A stretch of DNA of 64,000 nt from positions 372,001 to 436,000 of the forward strand of contig CP042279.1 of assembly GCA_007858575.1 (NCBI GenBank). The letters run 5' to 3'. Origin of the DNA: Streptomyces sp. WAC08241. GTDB taxonomy: Bacteria > Actinomycetota > Actinomycetes > Streptomycetales > Streptomycetaceae. Below are positions 13,048 through 27,310 of this stretch, piece after piece. The position numbers and the translations under genes are program-made. The first letter of the stretch is position 1, and every line of letters begins with the position of its first letter. The notes under the pieces are model-generated. The model was not told the DNA's origin and searched no databases. It was given only the letters and a program-made list of their open reading frames with translations.

Positions 13048-14025
13048 CGGCAGCGGTGAAGGACGAGATCTCCCGGCTTCCCGTCACCCGGACCTGCTGC
13101 AGGAAGGCAGAGGTCTCGTCGATCCTGCGGTTCGCGGGCGGGCTGCACCTGGTGAGCGGCCGCATCGTGATCGAGGCGGAGCTCGACACCGCGATGGCGG
13201 CCCGCCGCCTCAAGCGGGACATCCTGGAGATCTTCGGGCACAGCTCGGAGCTGATCGTGATGGCCCCCGGCGGTCTGCGGCGCGGCTCGCGCTTCGTGGT
13301 GCGGGTGGTGGCCGGGGCGACCAGCTCGCCCGCCAGACGGGTCTGGTCGACGGCCGGGGCCGCCCCATCCGGGGCCTCCCCCGCAGGTGGTCTCCGGGGC
13401 CACCTGTGACGCGGAGGCCGCCTGGCGCGGGGCCTTCCTCGCGCACGGCTCGCTGACCGAGCCGGGCCGGTCCTCCTCCCTGGAGGTCACCTGCCCGGGT
13501 CCGGAGGCCGCCCTCGCCCTGGTCGGCGCGGCCCGCCGGCTCTCCATCGCGGCGAAGGCCCGCGAGGTGCGGGGCGTGGACCGGGTCGTCGTCCGCGACG
13601 GCGACGCGATCGGCGCCCTGCTCACCCGGCTCGGCGCCCACGAGTCGGTGCTCGCCTGGGAGGAGCGGCGGATGCGGCGCGAGGTCCGCGCCACCGCCAA
13701 CCGCCTGGCCAACTTCGACGACGCCAACCTGCGCCGCTCGGCCCGCGCCGCGGTCGCCGCCGGGGCCCGGGTGCAGCGCGCCCTGGAGATCCTCGGCGAG
13801 GAGGTGCCCGAGCACCTCGCCGCCGCCGGCCGGCTCCGCATGGAGCACAAGCAGGCCTCCCTGGAGGAGCTGGGCGCGCTCGCCGACCCGCCGCTGACCA
13901 AGGACGCGGTGGCCGGGCGGATCCGCCGGCTGCTCGCCATGGCCGACAAGCGGGCGCAGGACCTGGGCATCCCCGGGACCGAGTCCAACCTCACCGAGGA
14001 GCTGGACGACAGCCTGGTCGGCTGA
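13038..14025 (+). CDS. whiA: Sporulation transcription regulator WhiA; frameshifted
   Basis: DNA-binding protein that, with WhiB, controls the switch to sporulation septation in Streptomyces. The ATG at 13038 gives [20 protein letters not shown]. The N-terminal half is the degenerate LAGLIDADG-endonuclease-like domain ([35 protein letters not shown]) and the C-terminal HTH contains [20 protein letters not shown]. One G is lost near 13316 and one indel lies near 13380; the corrected length is about 329 residues, the usual size. It is the last gene of the uvrC-whiA run and is followed by a strong terminator. Confidence 0.95.
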
Positions 14026-14053
14026 GGCCGGTAGCTTTTCGGTCATCTCTTCC

Positions 14054-14082
14054 CTGCCGGTGCGTTTCTGACGCACCGGCAG
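14054..14082 (+). terminator. Terminator after whiA
   Basis: Perfect 12-bp inverted repeat (CTGCCGGTGCGT / ACGCACCGGCAG) around a 5-base loop, followed by TTCTTTCC. It starts 29 bases after the whiA stop. Confidence 0.85.
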
Positions 14083-14155
14083 TTCTTTCCGGCGTGCGCG
14101 ACGCGCCGGGAGGCACCCTTGACGCCCCCGGGGCGCCCATGAGTCTGTCGTCTGT

Positions 14156-14227
14156 CCATCCGCGAGACCCGTTCCACCCGAGAGACCCGTTCCATCCGCG
14201 AGACCCGTTCCACCCGAGAGATCTGTT
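14156..14227. repeat. Four 18-bp tandem repeats in A-B-A-B order
   Basis: Four contiguous 18-base units. Units 1 and 3 are identical (CCATCCGCGAGACCCGTT). Units 2 and 4 share CCACCCGAGAGA and differ only in the last six bases (CCCGTT versus TCTGTT). The array ends 33 bases before the carboxypeptidase ATG. In one frame it reads HPRDPF four times, but no gene with a good start is evident, so it is more likely leader or operator DNA. Confidence 0.85.
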
Positions 14228-14260
14228 CACCTTCGAGACGGACGACACCAAGGGGAGCTC

Positions 14261-17195
14261 ATGGGACGCAGAGCGAGATCGATCCTCGCCGCGGCTTCAC
14301 TGCTGATCGCCGGAGTGGCGGCGGCGCCCGGCGCCGGAGCGCGGCCGGACGACCGCGACGCCGACGCCCTCTCCGTATGGCACGCCGAGGTCGCCCAGGA
14401 GCAGGTTCCGCTCCTGCTCGAAGCCGGCGCCGACGCCCACGAACTGACCGAGCGGGTGCCCGCGAAGGGCACCGCCACGGTCGAGCTCTTCCTCACCGGC
14501 GCCCAGGCCGGACGGTTGCGCGGCGAGGGCGTCGACCTCGCCGAACACGCCCTGTCCGACCGGGCCGAGAAGGGTCGCCGCCGCCGGCGACGGCGTCTTC
14601 CGCCCGTACGGAGGCCCCGGCGGCCTCAAGCAGGAGATCCTGGACACCGCCCGGACCCACCCCGGCCTCACCAAGGTCGTCTCGATCGGCAAGACCCTCA
14701 AGGGCAGGACATCCTCGCCCTCAAGATCAGCAAGGGTGCCGGGCGGAGCAAGGACGGGTCGAAGCCCGCCACGCTCTACATGTCCAACCAGCACGCGCGC
14801 GAGTGGATCACCCCGAGATGACCCGGCGGCTGATGCACCACTACCTCGACGGCTACGGCAAGGACGGGCGGATCACCCGGATCGTCGACACCACCGAGCT
14901 GTGGTTCGTGCTCTCCGCCAACCCGGACGGCTACGACCACACCCACGCCGACCCCGCCAACCGCCAGTGGCGCAAGAACCTCCGCGACAACGACGGCGAC
15001 GGGCGGATCGGCCCCGGCGACGGCGTCGACCTCAACCGGAACTTCGCCTACAAGTGGGGCTACGACAACGAGGGCTCGTCCCCCGACCCGGCCGACGACC
15101 TTCCGTGGCAAGGGCCCCATGTCGGAGCCCGAGACCAGGGCCGTCGACGCCTTCCAGAAGCGCATCGGCTTCGCGTACGGCGTCAACTACCACTCCGCCG
15201 CCCAGCTCCTGCTGTACGGCGTCGGCTGGCAGGTCGCCACCGACACCCCCGACGACGTGGCCTCAAGGCGCTCGCCGGCACCCCGGAGAACTCCGCCGTG
15301 CCCGGCTACCGGCCGCAGGTCTCCTCCGAGCTGTACACCACCAATGGCGAGGCCGACGGACACGCCGCCAACGTCAACGGCATGCAGATGTTCACCCCGG
15401 AGATGTCCACCTGCGCCACCGCCTCCCGGGTCGACCCGAACGACGCCTGGAACCCGGCCGACTGCGCCTCCGTCTTCACCTTCCCGGACGACGAGAAGCT
15501 GATCCGGGCCGAGTTCGCCAAGAACGTGCCCTTCGCGCTCGCCGTCGCGGAGTCCTCCGCCCACCCGGACCGGCCTGTCTCCCCGGTCGGCGCCGACGCC
15601 CCCGACTTCACCCCGAAGGCCTTCGCCACCTCCTACGCCCGGGGCGGGAGCAGGAGGTCGCCGTCACCGCCCGCAAGTCGCTGCGGGGCAAGACGCTCGA
15701 ATACCGGATCAACGGCGGCCGGGTCCACCGCGAGGAGCTCCGCGCCTGGAAGGGCGGCGAGACCTACGGCGGCGAGGACAACCTCTACTTCGACGAGTAC
15801 CGCGCCGAGGTCGCGGGCGCCCGGCCCGAGACTCCGTCGAGGTCCGCTTCACCGCCCGCACCCGCGAGGGCCGCGCCACCGCCTCCGCCCCTTCACCTAC
15901 GCGGTGGCCGAACGGGCCCGCGGCGACGTCCTCGTCCTCGCCGACGAGGGCGGCACCACCGCCGGGCGCCACACCGCCGCCTACGTGAGGGCGCTCGCCG
16001 ACAACGGCCGGAAGGCCGCCGTCTGGGACGTCGCCGTCCAGGGCGCCCCGGACGCCCTCGGCGTCCTCTCCCACTCGACGCCGTCGTCTGGTACACCGGC
16101 GCCGAGCGCCCTCCGGGGACGCCGAGCTCGCCGTCCGCTCCTACCTCAACGAGGGCGGCAAGCTGATCAACGCCGGGGAGAAGACCGGCGGACCCACCCG
16201 GGTCGGCCTCGCCGAGACCGACGACTTCGCCCAGTACTACCTCGGCGCCTACCACCGGGCCGGTCTGGAGAACCCGTCCGCCTTCGCCGGCGCGGGCGCC
16301 TTCGGAGGCGTACGGGCCGGTCTCGGCGCGGCCCCCGGCAACCCGCTGGACGACGCCGGCGCGTACACCGTCACCTCCGACACCCTGAAGCCGAAGGACT
16401 TCCCGCAGTTCGCGAGCAGCGCCTCCGCCGGTGACTACCCGGGCGTCCGCACCCCTTCGAGCCCGCCGAGGGCGCCACCTTCGCGGCCGTGAAGCACGCC
16501 GACGACACCTGGGCCCGGCTCGCCAGGACCGTCGACCTCACCGGCGTCCCGGCCTCCGCGAAGCCCCGTCTGGACTTCCAGGTCAGCCACGACACCGAGC
16601 CCGGCTACGACAACCTCGTCGTCGAGGCCCACACCGTCGGCCAGGACGACTGGACCACCCTTCCCGACACCCACGGCGGCACCTCCGCCGAGCCCCCGGC
16701 CGACTGCGGCGAGGGCTACTACGTCCGCGGCCACCCCTTCCTCGCCCACTACCTCACCGTCGGCGAGGACACCTGCGCGGCCACCGGCACCACCGGCTCC
16801 TGGAACGCCTTCACCGGCCCGTCCAACGGCTGGCGGCAGGCCTCCGTCGACCTGAGCGCCTGGGCGGGCGGGAAGGTCGAGCTCTCCTCTCGTACGTCTC
16901 CGACCCCGGCACCGGCGGGACGGGCGCCTTCGTCGACGACGTCCGGCTCGTCACCGGGACCACCACCGAGGCCGAGGGCTTCGAGACCTCCTTCGGCGCC
17001 TGGTCCACGCCCGGCGCCCCGGCCGGCAGCCCCGGCAACGGATCCGACTGGACGCGCTCCGCCGCCCTCTTCCACTCCCGGGCGGCGGTCACCACCCGGG
17101 ACACCGTCCTCCTCGGCTTCGGCCTGGAGCACGTGCCCGGTACGGCGGAACGGGCCCGGCTCGTCGGCCGCGCCCTCAAGGCCCTCCACCGCTGA
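14261..17195 (+). CDS. Secreted M14 zinc carboxypeptidase, large multi-domain form; heavily frameshifted
   Basis: Exported metallocarboxypeptidase of about 980 residues. The ATG at 14261 begins a signal peptide (MGRRARSILAAASLLIAGVA). The M14 domain shows the zinc motif SNQHARE (His and Glu), the substrate-binding stretch DLNRNFAYKW, the third ligand in VNYHSAAQLL and the catalytic Glu in ALAVAESSAH. About 550 more residues follow: a beta-rich region and a domain with DDFAQYYLGAY, then C-terminal modules with DTEPGYDNL and GAFVDDVRLV typical of immune-inhibitor-type peptidases. Roughly ten indels, including a likely 2-base loss near 15103, were bridged. The stop is at 17195. Confidence 0.85.
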
Positions 17196-17211
17196 GGCCC
17201 ACCACCGCCGG

Positions 17212-17230
17212 GCCCTCCACCACGGAGGGC
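17212..17230 (+). terminator. Small hairpin after the carboxypeptidase
   Basis: 7-bp inverted repeat (GCCCTCC / GGAGGGC) with a 5-base loop just after the TGA. The remaining 17231-17463 stretch should hold the gap promoter. TAGGGT near 17379 is a possible -10 element, but I see no convincing -35. Confidence 0.5.
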
Positions 17231-17448
17231 GGCACCCCGACCGTTTGACGGAGAGTAGTCGGGACAAAGTCCCAAGGCGGCCCTTACCCGCTGGTAGGTG
17301 CGGGCCGCCGACCGCTCTTCCTCACTTTCCGGGCTCGTGCGGATGCGCTCGATGTCACTCCGGCGGTTCCGGAGAGGTAGGGTCGTAAGTGGTCGGGGAC
17401 ATCCCAAAACAAAAATCTCGCCGGCGTCGAACACACCGGCGTACCTAA

Positions 17449-18473
<1,025 letters not shown>

Positions 18474-18500
18474 GCTTCGGAGCGGGCTTTCGATGGTGAG

Positions 18501-18540
18501 CAGGGCTCGGGCAGCGCAACGCCGCGCTGCGCGAGCCCTG
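18501..18540 (+). terminator. Long hairpin between gap and pgk
   Basis: Nested inverted repeats: CAGGGCTCG / CGAGCCCTG outside and CAGCGC / GCGCTG inside, filling most of the 106-base gap. It could partly terminate gap transcripts or protect their 3' ends, making gap more abundant than pgk-tpiA. That role is inferred. Confidence 0.65.
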
Positions 18541-18579
18541 TTCGTGTGCTCCACCGCGTACCAAGGAGTCAGTTAACAG

Positions 18580-19790
18580 ATGAAGACGATCGACGAGCTT
18601 CTCCACGAGGGCGTCGAAGGCAAGCGCGTGTTCGTCCGCGCCGACCTCAACGTGCCGCTCGACGGCACCACCATCACCGACGACGGACGCATCCGCGCCG
18701 TCGTCCCCACGGTCAAGGCGCTCGCCGACGCGGGTGCCCGCGTCGTGGTCGCTCGCACCTGGGCCGCCCCAAGGGCGCCCCGGACCCGGCGTTCTCGCTC
18801 GCCCCGGCCGCCGCGCGCCTCGGCGAACTGCTCGGCGCCGACGTGGCGTTCGCGACCGACACGGTCGGCGACTCCGCCGCGGAGACCGTCGCGGGCCTCG
18901 GGAACGGGCAGGTCGCCGTCCTGGAGAACCTCCGCTTCAACGCGGGCGAGACCTCCAAGGACGACGCCGAGCGCGGCGCCTTCGCCGACTGCCTCGCCGC
19001 CCTCGCCGACCTCTACGTCGGCGACGGCTTCGGCGCCGTGCACCGCAAGCACGCCTCGGTCTACGACCTCCCGGCGCGCCTCCCGCACGCCGCCGGCCAC
19101 CTCATCGCCACCGAGGTCGGCGTCCTGAAGAAGCTGACGGACGACGTGCGGCGGCCGTACGTGGTCGCCCTCGGCGGCGCCAAGGTCTCCGACAAGCTCG
19201 GCGTGATCGACCACCTCCTGGAGAAGGCCGACCGCATCCTCATCGGCGGCGGCATGGCGTACACCTTCCTCAAGGCCCAGGGCCACGAGGTCGGCATCTC
19301 CCTCCTCCAGGAGGACCAGATCCCGGCGGTCCAGGAGTACCTGGCGCGCGCGAAGGAGCGCGGCGTGGAGTTCGTGCTCCCCGTCGACGTCCTGGTCTCG
19401 CCCGAGTTCCCGGACCTGAAGACCAAGGCCCCGGCGAACCCCACCACGGTCGCCGCGGACGCCATCCCCGCGGACGAGGAGGGGCTCGACATCGGCCCCG
19501 AGACCCGCAAGCTCTACGCATCGAAGCTCGCCGACGCGGCCACCGTCTTCTGGAACGGCCCGATGGGCGTCTTCGAGCACCCCGACTACGCCGAGGGCAC
19601 CAAGGCCGTCGCCCAGGCGCTCGTCGACTCCCCGGCCTTCACCGTGGTCGGCGGCGGCGACTCCGCCGCCGCGGTCCGCATCCTGGGCTTCGACGAGAAC
19701 GCGTTCGGACACATCTCGACCGGCGGCGGCGCCTCCCTCGAATACCTCGAGGGCAAGACGCTTCCCGGCCTCGCCGCACTGGAGGACTGA
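18580..19790 (+). CDS. pgk: Phosphoglycerate kinase; one frameshift
   Basis: Transfers phosphate from 1,3-bisphosphoglycerate to ADP. The ATG at 18580 comes after AAGGAG. Landmarks: [14 protein letters not shown], the substrate-binding SHLGRPKG (broken by one lost C near 18750), [47 protein letters not shown] and the nucleotide loop [12 protein letters not shown]. About 403 residues. It ends 7 bases before tpiA, so the two are surely co-transcribed. Confidence 0.96.
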
Positions 19791-19797
19791 CCCACCC

Positions 19798-20572
19798 ATG
19801 AGCACCCGCACCCCGCTGATGGCGGGCAACTGGAAGATGAACCTCAACCACCTCGAGGCCATCGCCCACGTCCAGAAGCTCGCCTTCGCCCTGACCGACA
19901 AGGACTACGACGCGGTCGAGGTCGCCGTCCTGGTCCCCTTCACCGACCTGCGGTCCGTCCAGACCCTGGTCGACGGCGACAAGCTGAAGATCAAGTACGG
20001 CGCCCAGGACATCTCGGCGCACGACTCCGGCGCCTACACCGGCGAGATCTCCGGCCCGATGCTGTCCAAGCTGAAGACCGCCTTCGTGGCCGTCGGCCAC
20101 TCCGAGCGCCGCCAGTACCACGCCGAGGACGACGAGGTCTGCAACGCCAAGGTGAAGGCCGCCTTCAAGCACGGCATCACCCCGATCCTCTGCGTCGGCG
20201 AGGGCCTCGACGTCCGCAAGGCCGGACAGCAGGTCGAGCACACCTCGCCCAGCTCGACGGCGGCTCAAGGACGTCCCGGCCGAGCAGGCCGAGACGGTCG
20301 TGATCGCGTACGAGCCGGTGTGGGCCATCGGCACCGGCGAGGTCGCCACCCCCGAGGACGCCCAGGAGGTCTGCGGGGCGATCCGCGGCCGCCTCGCCGA
20401 GCTGTACTCCCAGGAGCTGGCCGACAAGGTCCGCATCCAGTACGGCGGCTCGGTCAAGTCCGGGAACGTCGCCGCGATCATGGCCCAGCCGGACGTCGAC
20501 GGAGCCCTGGTGGGCGGCGCCGCGCTGGACGCCGACGAGTTCGTCAAGATCGTCTGCTTCCGCGACCAGTGA
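19798..20572 (+). CDS. tpiA: Triosephosphate isomerase; two frameshifts
   Basis: Interconverts dihydroxyacetone phosphate and glyceraldehyde-3-phosphate. The ATG at 19798 gives [15 protein letters not shown], with the catalytic Lys in GNWKMN. The electrophilic His is in AVGHSERRQ, the base Glu in [12 protein letters not shown] and the phosphate-binding loops in [11 protein letters not shown] and LVGGAALD. Two C residues are lost close together (near 20247 and 20266, expected EHTLAQLDGGLKDV). About 258 residues. Confidence 0.96.
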
Positions 20573-20605
20573 GTATGCGGTAGCGGAGTTACGTCGTACC
20601 CTTGC

Positions 20606-20631
20606 GGGGGTCGGGCAGGCGCCCGGCCCCC
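20606..20631 (+). terminator. Hairpin after tpiA
   Basis: GGGGGTCGGGC / GCCCGGCCCCC inverted repeat with a 4-base loop (one T-G wobble), 34 bases after the tpiA stop and ahead of secG. Confidence 0.6.
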
Positions 20632-20663
20632 GTCCGTATAAGTCCGAGGAAGTTGGTCCAGCC

Positions 20664-21055
20664 GTGGTTATGGGGTTCTCGATCGCCCTGATCGTCTTCA
20701 GCGCGCTGCTGATGCTGCTCGTGCTGATGCACATGGGGGTGGCGGTGGGGCCCTTGTTCGGTGGTGGCGGCAGACCGCATCACCCGTGGTCGGCGGCTCC
20801 GTCGGTCGCCGAGCGCTCCTCGGGCGTCGACTGGGGTCTCGGTGGTCCGGCATGCAGTCCTCCGGTCCGGCGGATCCTCGCTCCGTGCTGATGAAGGGTG
20901 GCGGCCTCTCCGACATGTTCGGTGGCGGCATGCAGTCCTCCGTCGGCGGCTCCTCGGTCGCCGAGCGCAACCTGGACCGCATCACCGTCGTGGTCGGTCT
21001 GCTCTGGTTCGCCTGCATTGTGGTCCTCGGCCTGCTGATGAAGTTGGACGGGTAA
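20664..21055 (+). CDS. secG: Preprotein translocase subunit SecG, disrupted by an internal duplication
   Basis: Small two-helix subunit of the SecYEG channel. The first helix (MGFSIALIVFSALLMLLVLM) is read from the GTG at 20664. The remainder, GGGLSDMFGGGMQSSVGGSS, then ERNLDRITVVVGLLWFAC and VLGLLMKLDG, lies at 20891-21055. In an intact Streptomyces SecG of about 77 residues these parts are contiguous. Here they are separated by about 164 bases that look like a scrambled copy of the second half, and the frame from 20664 stops at 20891. Either the gene is broken or the assembly is wrong at this point; SecG is not strictly essential in bacteria where it has been tested. Confidence 0.8.
20721..20884 (+). 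repeat. 164-bp degenerate duplication inside secG
   Basis: GTGCTGATG occurs at 20721 and again at 20885. The stretch between them carries garbled versions of the following secG sequence: TTGTTCGGTGGTGGCGG near 20754, GTCGGTCGCCGAGCGC near 20801 and GGCATGCAGTCCTCCG near 20849. Similarity is clear but riddled with mismatches and gaps. Confidence 0.7.
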
Positions 21056-23814
<2,759 letters not shown>

Positions 23815-23818
<4 letters not shown>

Positions 23819-25430
23819 ACGAGCCGACGCCCGGGGAGGAGCGGCGGCGGCCCGACGCACCGGAGCCGGAGGGGGAGCGGCGCCCCGACGCACCGGAGGC
23901 CGACGCGCCCGGGGCCGGGTGGCGGCGGCTCGACCCGCGTACCCTCCTCGCCACCGCCGCCCTCCTGTGCGGAGTGGCCGGCGGCGCCGGGCTCCCCGTC
24001 GCCCTCGGCCTCGCCGGCTCCCGGCCGCTCTGGCAGGCGGTCGCCTGGGTCCTCGCCGGAGCCCTCCTCCTGGTCCTCGGCGGCACCGGCGCCGACCGGA
24101 TCCGCCTGCTCCGCACCCGCTACCGCGTCGGCCCCGAGCGCGTCGACCTCCACACCGGCCTGCTCCACCTCAAGCGCCGCTCCCTGGCCCGCGAGCGCAT
24201 CCGCAGCGTGGACCTCACCGCCAACCCCTCCAGCGCGTCCTCGGCCTGGTCGAGGTCCGCATCGGAACCGGCGAGCACAGCGGCGGCGACGCGGCCCTCG
24301 CGCTCGAACTGGTCACCCGCGCCGAGGGCGAACGGCTCCGGCGCGAACTCTCGCCCGCGCCGCCGCGCCCGAGGACCCCCGCCACGACGGCGCCCTCGCC
24401 GCCCTCGACCTCCGCTGGATCCGCTACGCCCCCGTCTCCTTCGTCGCCCCGCCCTCGGCGGCGCCGCCGCCGGAGCGGTCATGCAGGTCAGCGAGTGGTT
24501 CGGCGCCCAGGGCGAGGTCATCGACTGGATAGGGGAGCGCTTCAGCTCCGTCGCGATCCCCTGGACGATCCTCTGGCTGCTCCTCGTCGCCCTCGCCGTC
24601 GGGGCCGTCGGCGCCCTCGGCCTGTGGGTCGAGATGTGGTGGAACTACCGCCTGGAGCGCGAGCCCGGCGGCACCCTGCGCGTCACCCGGGGCCTGCTCA
24701 CCGCCCGCTCGGTCTCCATCGAGGAACGGCGGCTGCGCGGGATCGAGCTCGTGGAACCGCTCGGCGTGCGCCTCTTCGGGGCGGCCCGCGTCGACGCCGT
24801 CGCCACCGGCCTCGCCGAGAAGGACGAGGACAAGCACGGCGACCTCAAGAACCTGACGCCGGCCGTCCCCGCCCGCTGGCCGACCGGGTCGCCGCCCGGG
24901 TCCTGCGCGAGCCCGGACCGCCCACCGGGGCGCCGCTCTCCGCCCACCCCCGGGCCGCCCGGAACCGGCGGATCCGCTGGGCCCTGTGGAGCGTCCTGAC
25001 GCCCGCCGCGCTCCTCGCCCTCCTCGGCCTCCTGCTCACCCCGGCCCTGCTGTACGCGGCGGCCGGCTGGGACCGCCGTCCTCACCCCGCCGGCCCTGCT
25101 CCTCGCCCGCGACGCCCACCGGAACCTCGGACACGGCGTCAGCGGGGCGTATCTGGTCACCCGTTCGGGTACGGTCCGGCGGACCACGGTCGCCCTCCAG
25201 CGCTCCGGCGTCATCGGCTGGACCGTCAAGCAGTCGTACTTTCAGCGCCGCGCCGGCCTCGTCACCCTGACCGCCACGACGGCGGCCGGATCGGGCGCGT
25301 ACGAGATCCTCGACGCGGGCCGGAGCCAGGGCCTGGCCTTCGCCGCCGAGGCCGTACCGGGGCTCCTCACGCCCTTCCTGGAGCCCGTGGAAGGGACGAA
25401 ACGCCGGAGGCCCGGTCCACCGAGGGGTGA
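23815..25430 (+). CDS. Large membrane PH-domain protein, YdbT-like; frameshifted
   Basis: About 540-residue integral membrane protein with a charged Pro/Glu-rich N-terminus, paired hydrophobic helices near each PH unit (LLATAALLCGVAGGAGLPVA; AIPWTILWLLLVALAVGAVG; LTPAALLALLGLLLTPALL) and three bPH2-like units. Their cores are RERIRSVDLTANPLQRVLGL, EERRLRGIELVEPLGVRLFG and ALQRSGVIGWTVKQSYFQRR. This three-unit plan matches YdbT proteins. Indels near 24235, 24358, 24450, 24880, 25075 and 25390 were bridged; the best stop is the TGA at 25428-25430, inside the terminator loop. It is translationally coupled to the preceding small PH protein. Confidence 0.7.
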
Positions 25431-25443
25431 ACCGGGCCTCCGG
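25404..25443. terminator. Bidirectional terminator between convergent genes
   Basis: Perfect 13-bp inverted repeat (CCGGAGGCCCGGT / ACCGGGCCTCCGG), loop of 14 bases containing the stop of the PH-domain gene. It lies 22 bases from the pgl stop, so it can serve both strands. Confidence 0.85.
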
Positions 25444-25464
25444 AGCCGTACCGACCGGCGAGGA

Positions 25465-26247
25465 TCAGGCCGTGGCCGGCGGGTACAGGCTCCGCGGCAG
25501 TTCCGAGGCCGCCGCCGCGTCGAGCAGCCACAGCGTGCGCGAGCGCCCGCGGGCACCGGCCGCCGGGGCCTGCACCTCGCCCGCGCCCGACAGCGCGATC
25601 GCCGCCGCCTTCGCCTTGTCCTCACCGGCCGCGAGCAGCTAGACCTCCCGCGCCGCCCGGATCGCCGGGAGCGTCAGCGAGATCCGGACCGGCGGCGGCT
25701 TCGGCGCGCCGCGCACCCCGACCACCGTCCGCTCGCTCTCGCGCACGGCGGGCAGCTCGGGGAAGAGCGAGGCCACGTGCGTGTCCGGGCCGACGCCCAG
25801 CATCAGCACGTCGAACGCCGGTACGCCACCATGGTCGCCGGGGCCGGCCGCGGCGGCCAGCTCCTCCGCGTAGGCAGCGGCGGCGGCCTCGACGTCGTCG
25901 CCGTACGGCCCGTCGGAGGCCGGCATGGCGTGCACCCGCGCGGGGTCCAGCGGCACCCGGTCGAGCAGCGCCTCGCGGGCCTGGGTGACGTTCCGCTCGG
26001 GGTCCCCGTCGGGCAGGTACCGCTCGTCGCCCCACCACAGGTCGAGCCGCGACCAGTCGACCGCGTCCCGCGCGGGCGCCGCGCCGAGGGCCGCGAGCAG
26101 CCCGTTGCCGTTGCGGCCGCCGGTCAGCACCACCGAGGCGGAGCCCCGGGAGGCCTGGGCGTCCACGATCCGGGTGATCAGCCGGGCCGCGGCGGCCTGC
26201 GCCATCAGCTCCTTGTCGCGGTGGACGACCAACTGAGGGGCGCTCAC
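25465..26247 (-). CDS. pgl: 6-phosphogluconolactonase with an in-frame amber codon
   Basis: Hydrolyses 6-phosphogluconolactone to 6-phosphogluconate, the second oxidative pentose-phosphate step. The GTG at 26247 gives VSAPQLVVHRDKELMAQAA. Landmarks: VVLTGGRNGNGLLAAL, LDLWWGDERYLPDGDPERN and LMLGVGPDTHVASLFPEL. The frame is intact over 260 codons to the TGA at 25465 except for one TAG near 25640, in RAAREV-stop-LLAAGEDKAKA, where relatives have Trp (TGG). Continuation in the same frame for 59 conserved residues (to LPRSLYPPATA) argues for a point change or a base-calling error. The start overlaps the opcA stop. Confidence 0.85.
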
Positions 26248-27310
26248 TTGGCCGCCGCCTTCCTGGCCGGGGCCTTCTTCGCCGTCGACCTGGCGGCGGG
26301 CTTCTCCTCGGCGGGGCGGTCTCCGGCGCGGTCTCCACCACGGCGACCCCGGCCTCCTCCTCCGGCTCGGGCGCCGTGACCGCCGCCCGCTCGTCGAGCC
26401 GCCCGACGCCGAACTTCAGCGCCGCCGCGTAGGTGTCGTCCGGGTCGAGCCGGCGCAGCTCCTCCGCGATCAGCTCGGCCGTGTCGCGGCGCTTGAGCGC
26501 CACCCCCGGTCCGGCTGGCCCTCGATGGAGAGCGTGGCGAGCGACCCGTCCGGCCGGTCGAGCACGATCGGCCCGCAGTCGGTCTCCAGGCGTACGGAGG
26601 TGAGGCCGGGCCCCGCCGACTTCGAGCGCCGCACCGGCACCTTCAGCCGGTCCGCCACCCACATCGCGAGCAGTTCCACGCTCGGGTTGAACTCTCGCCC
26701 TCCACCTCGGCGGCGGAGACCTCGCAGACGACCTGGTCGAGCGCGGCGGCCAGCATCGAACGCCACGGGGTGATCCGGGTCCACGAGAGGTCCGTGTCGC
26801 CCGGGTGTACGTCTCCGCCCGCGCCGTCAGCTCCTCGATGGGCTGCTCGGCGGCGTACGTGTCGGTCACCCGGCGCTGGGCGAGCGCGCCCAGCGGGTCC
26901 TTCGCCGGGTCGGTCGGGGCGTCCACCGGCCACCAGACGACGACCGGGGCGTCGGGGAGCAGCAGCGGCAGCACCACCGACTGGGCGTGGTCGACGACCT
27001 CGCCGTACAGCCGGAGCACCACCGTTTCGCCGGCGCTGGCGTCGGCGCCGAGGCGGACCTCGGCGTCGAGCCGTGCCTTGGCACGGTCCCGCGGCGAGCG
27101 CGAGATCCTCTTGATGACGACGAGGGTCCGCGAGGGGTGCTCGCGGGACGCCTCGTTGGCCGCCTTCAGCGCGTCGTAGGCGTTCTCCTCGTCGGTGACG
27201 ATGACGAGGGTGAGCACCATGCCGACGGCCGGCGCGCCGATCGCCCGCCGCCCGAGCACCAGCGCCTTGTTGATCTTGGAGGACGTGGTGTCCGTCAGGT
27301 CGGTCTTCAT
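26244..27310 (-). CDS. opcA: Glucose-6-phosphate dehydrogenase assembly protein OpcA; frameshifted
   Basis: Actinobacterial and cyanobacterial partner needed for full activity of glucose-6-phosphate dehydrogenase. The ATG at 27310 gives MKTDLTDTTSSKINKALVLG. Recognisable blocks: GMVLTLVIVTDEENAYDAL, LPDAPVVVWWPVDAPTDP, ELLAMWVADRLKVPV and RDTAELIAEELRRLDPDDTY. The protein ends in an Ala/Lys-rich tail (KPAARSTAKKAPARKAAAK), basic like that of UvrA. Losses near 26315, 26512, 26697 and 26806 break it. ATGA overlap with zwf upstream and GTGA overlap with pgl downstream place it firmly in the operon. Confidence 0.92.
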
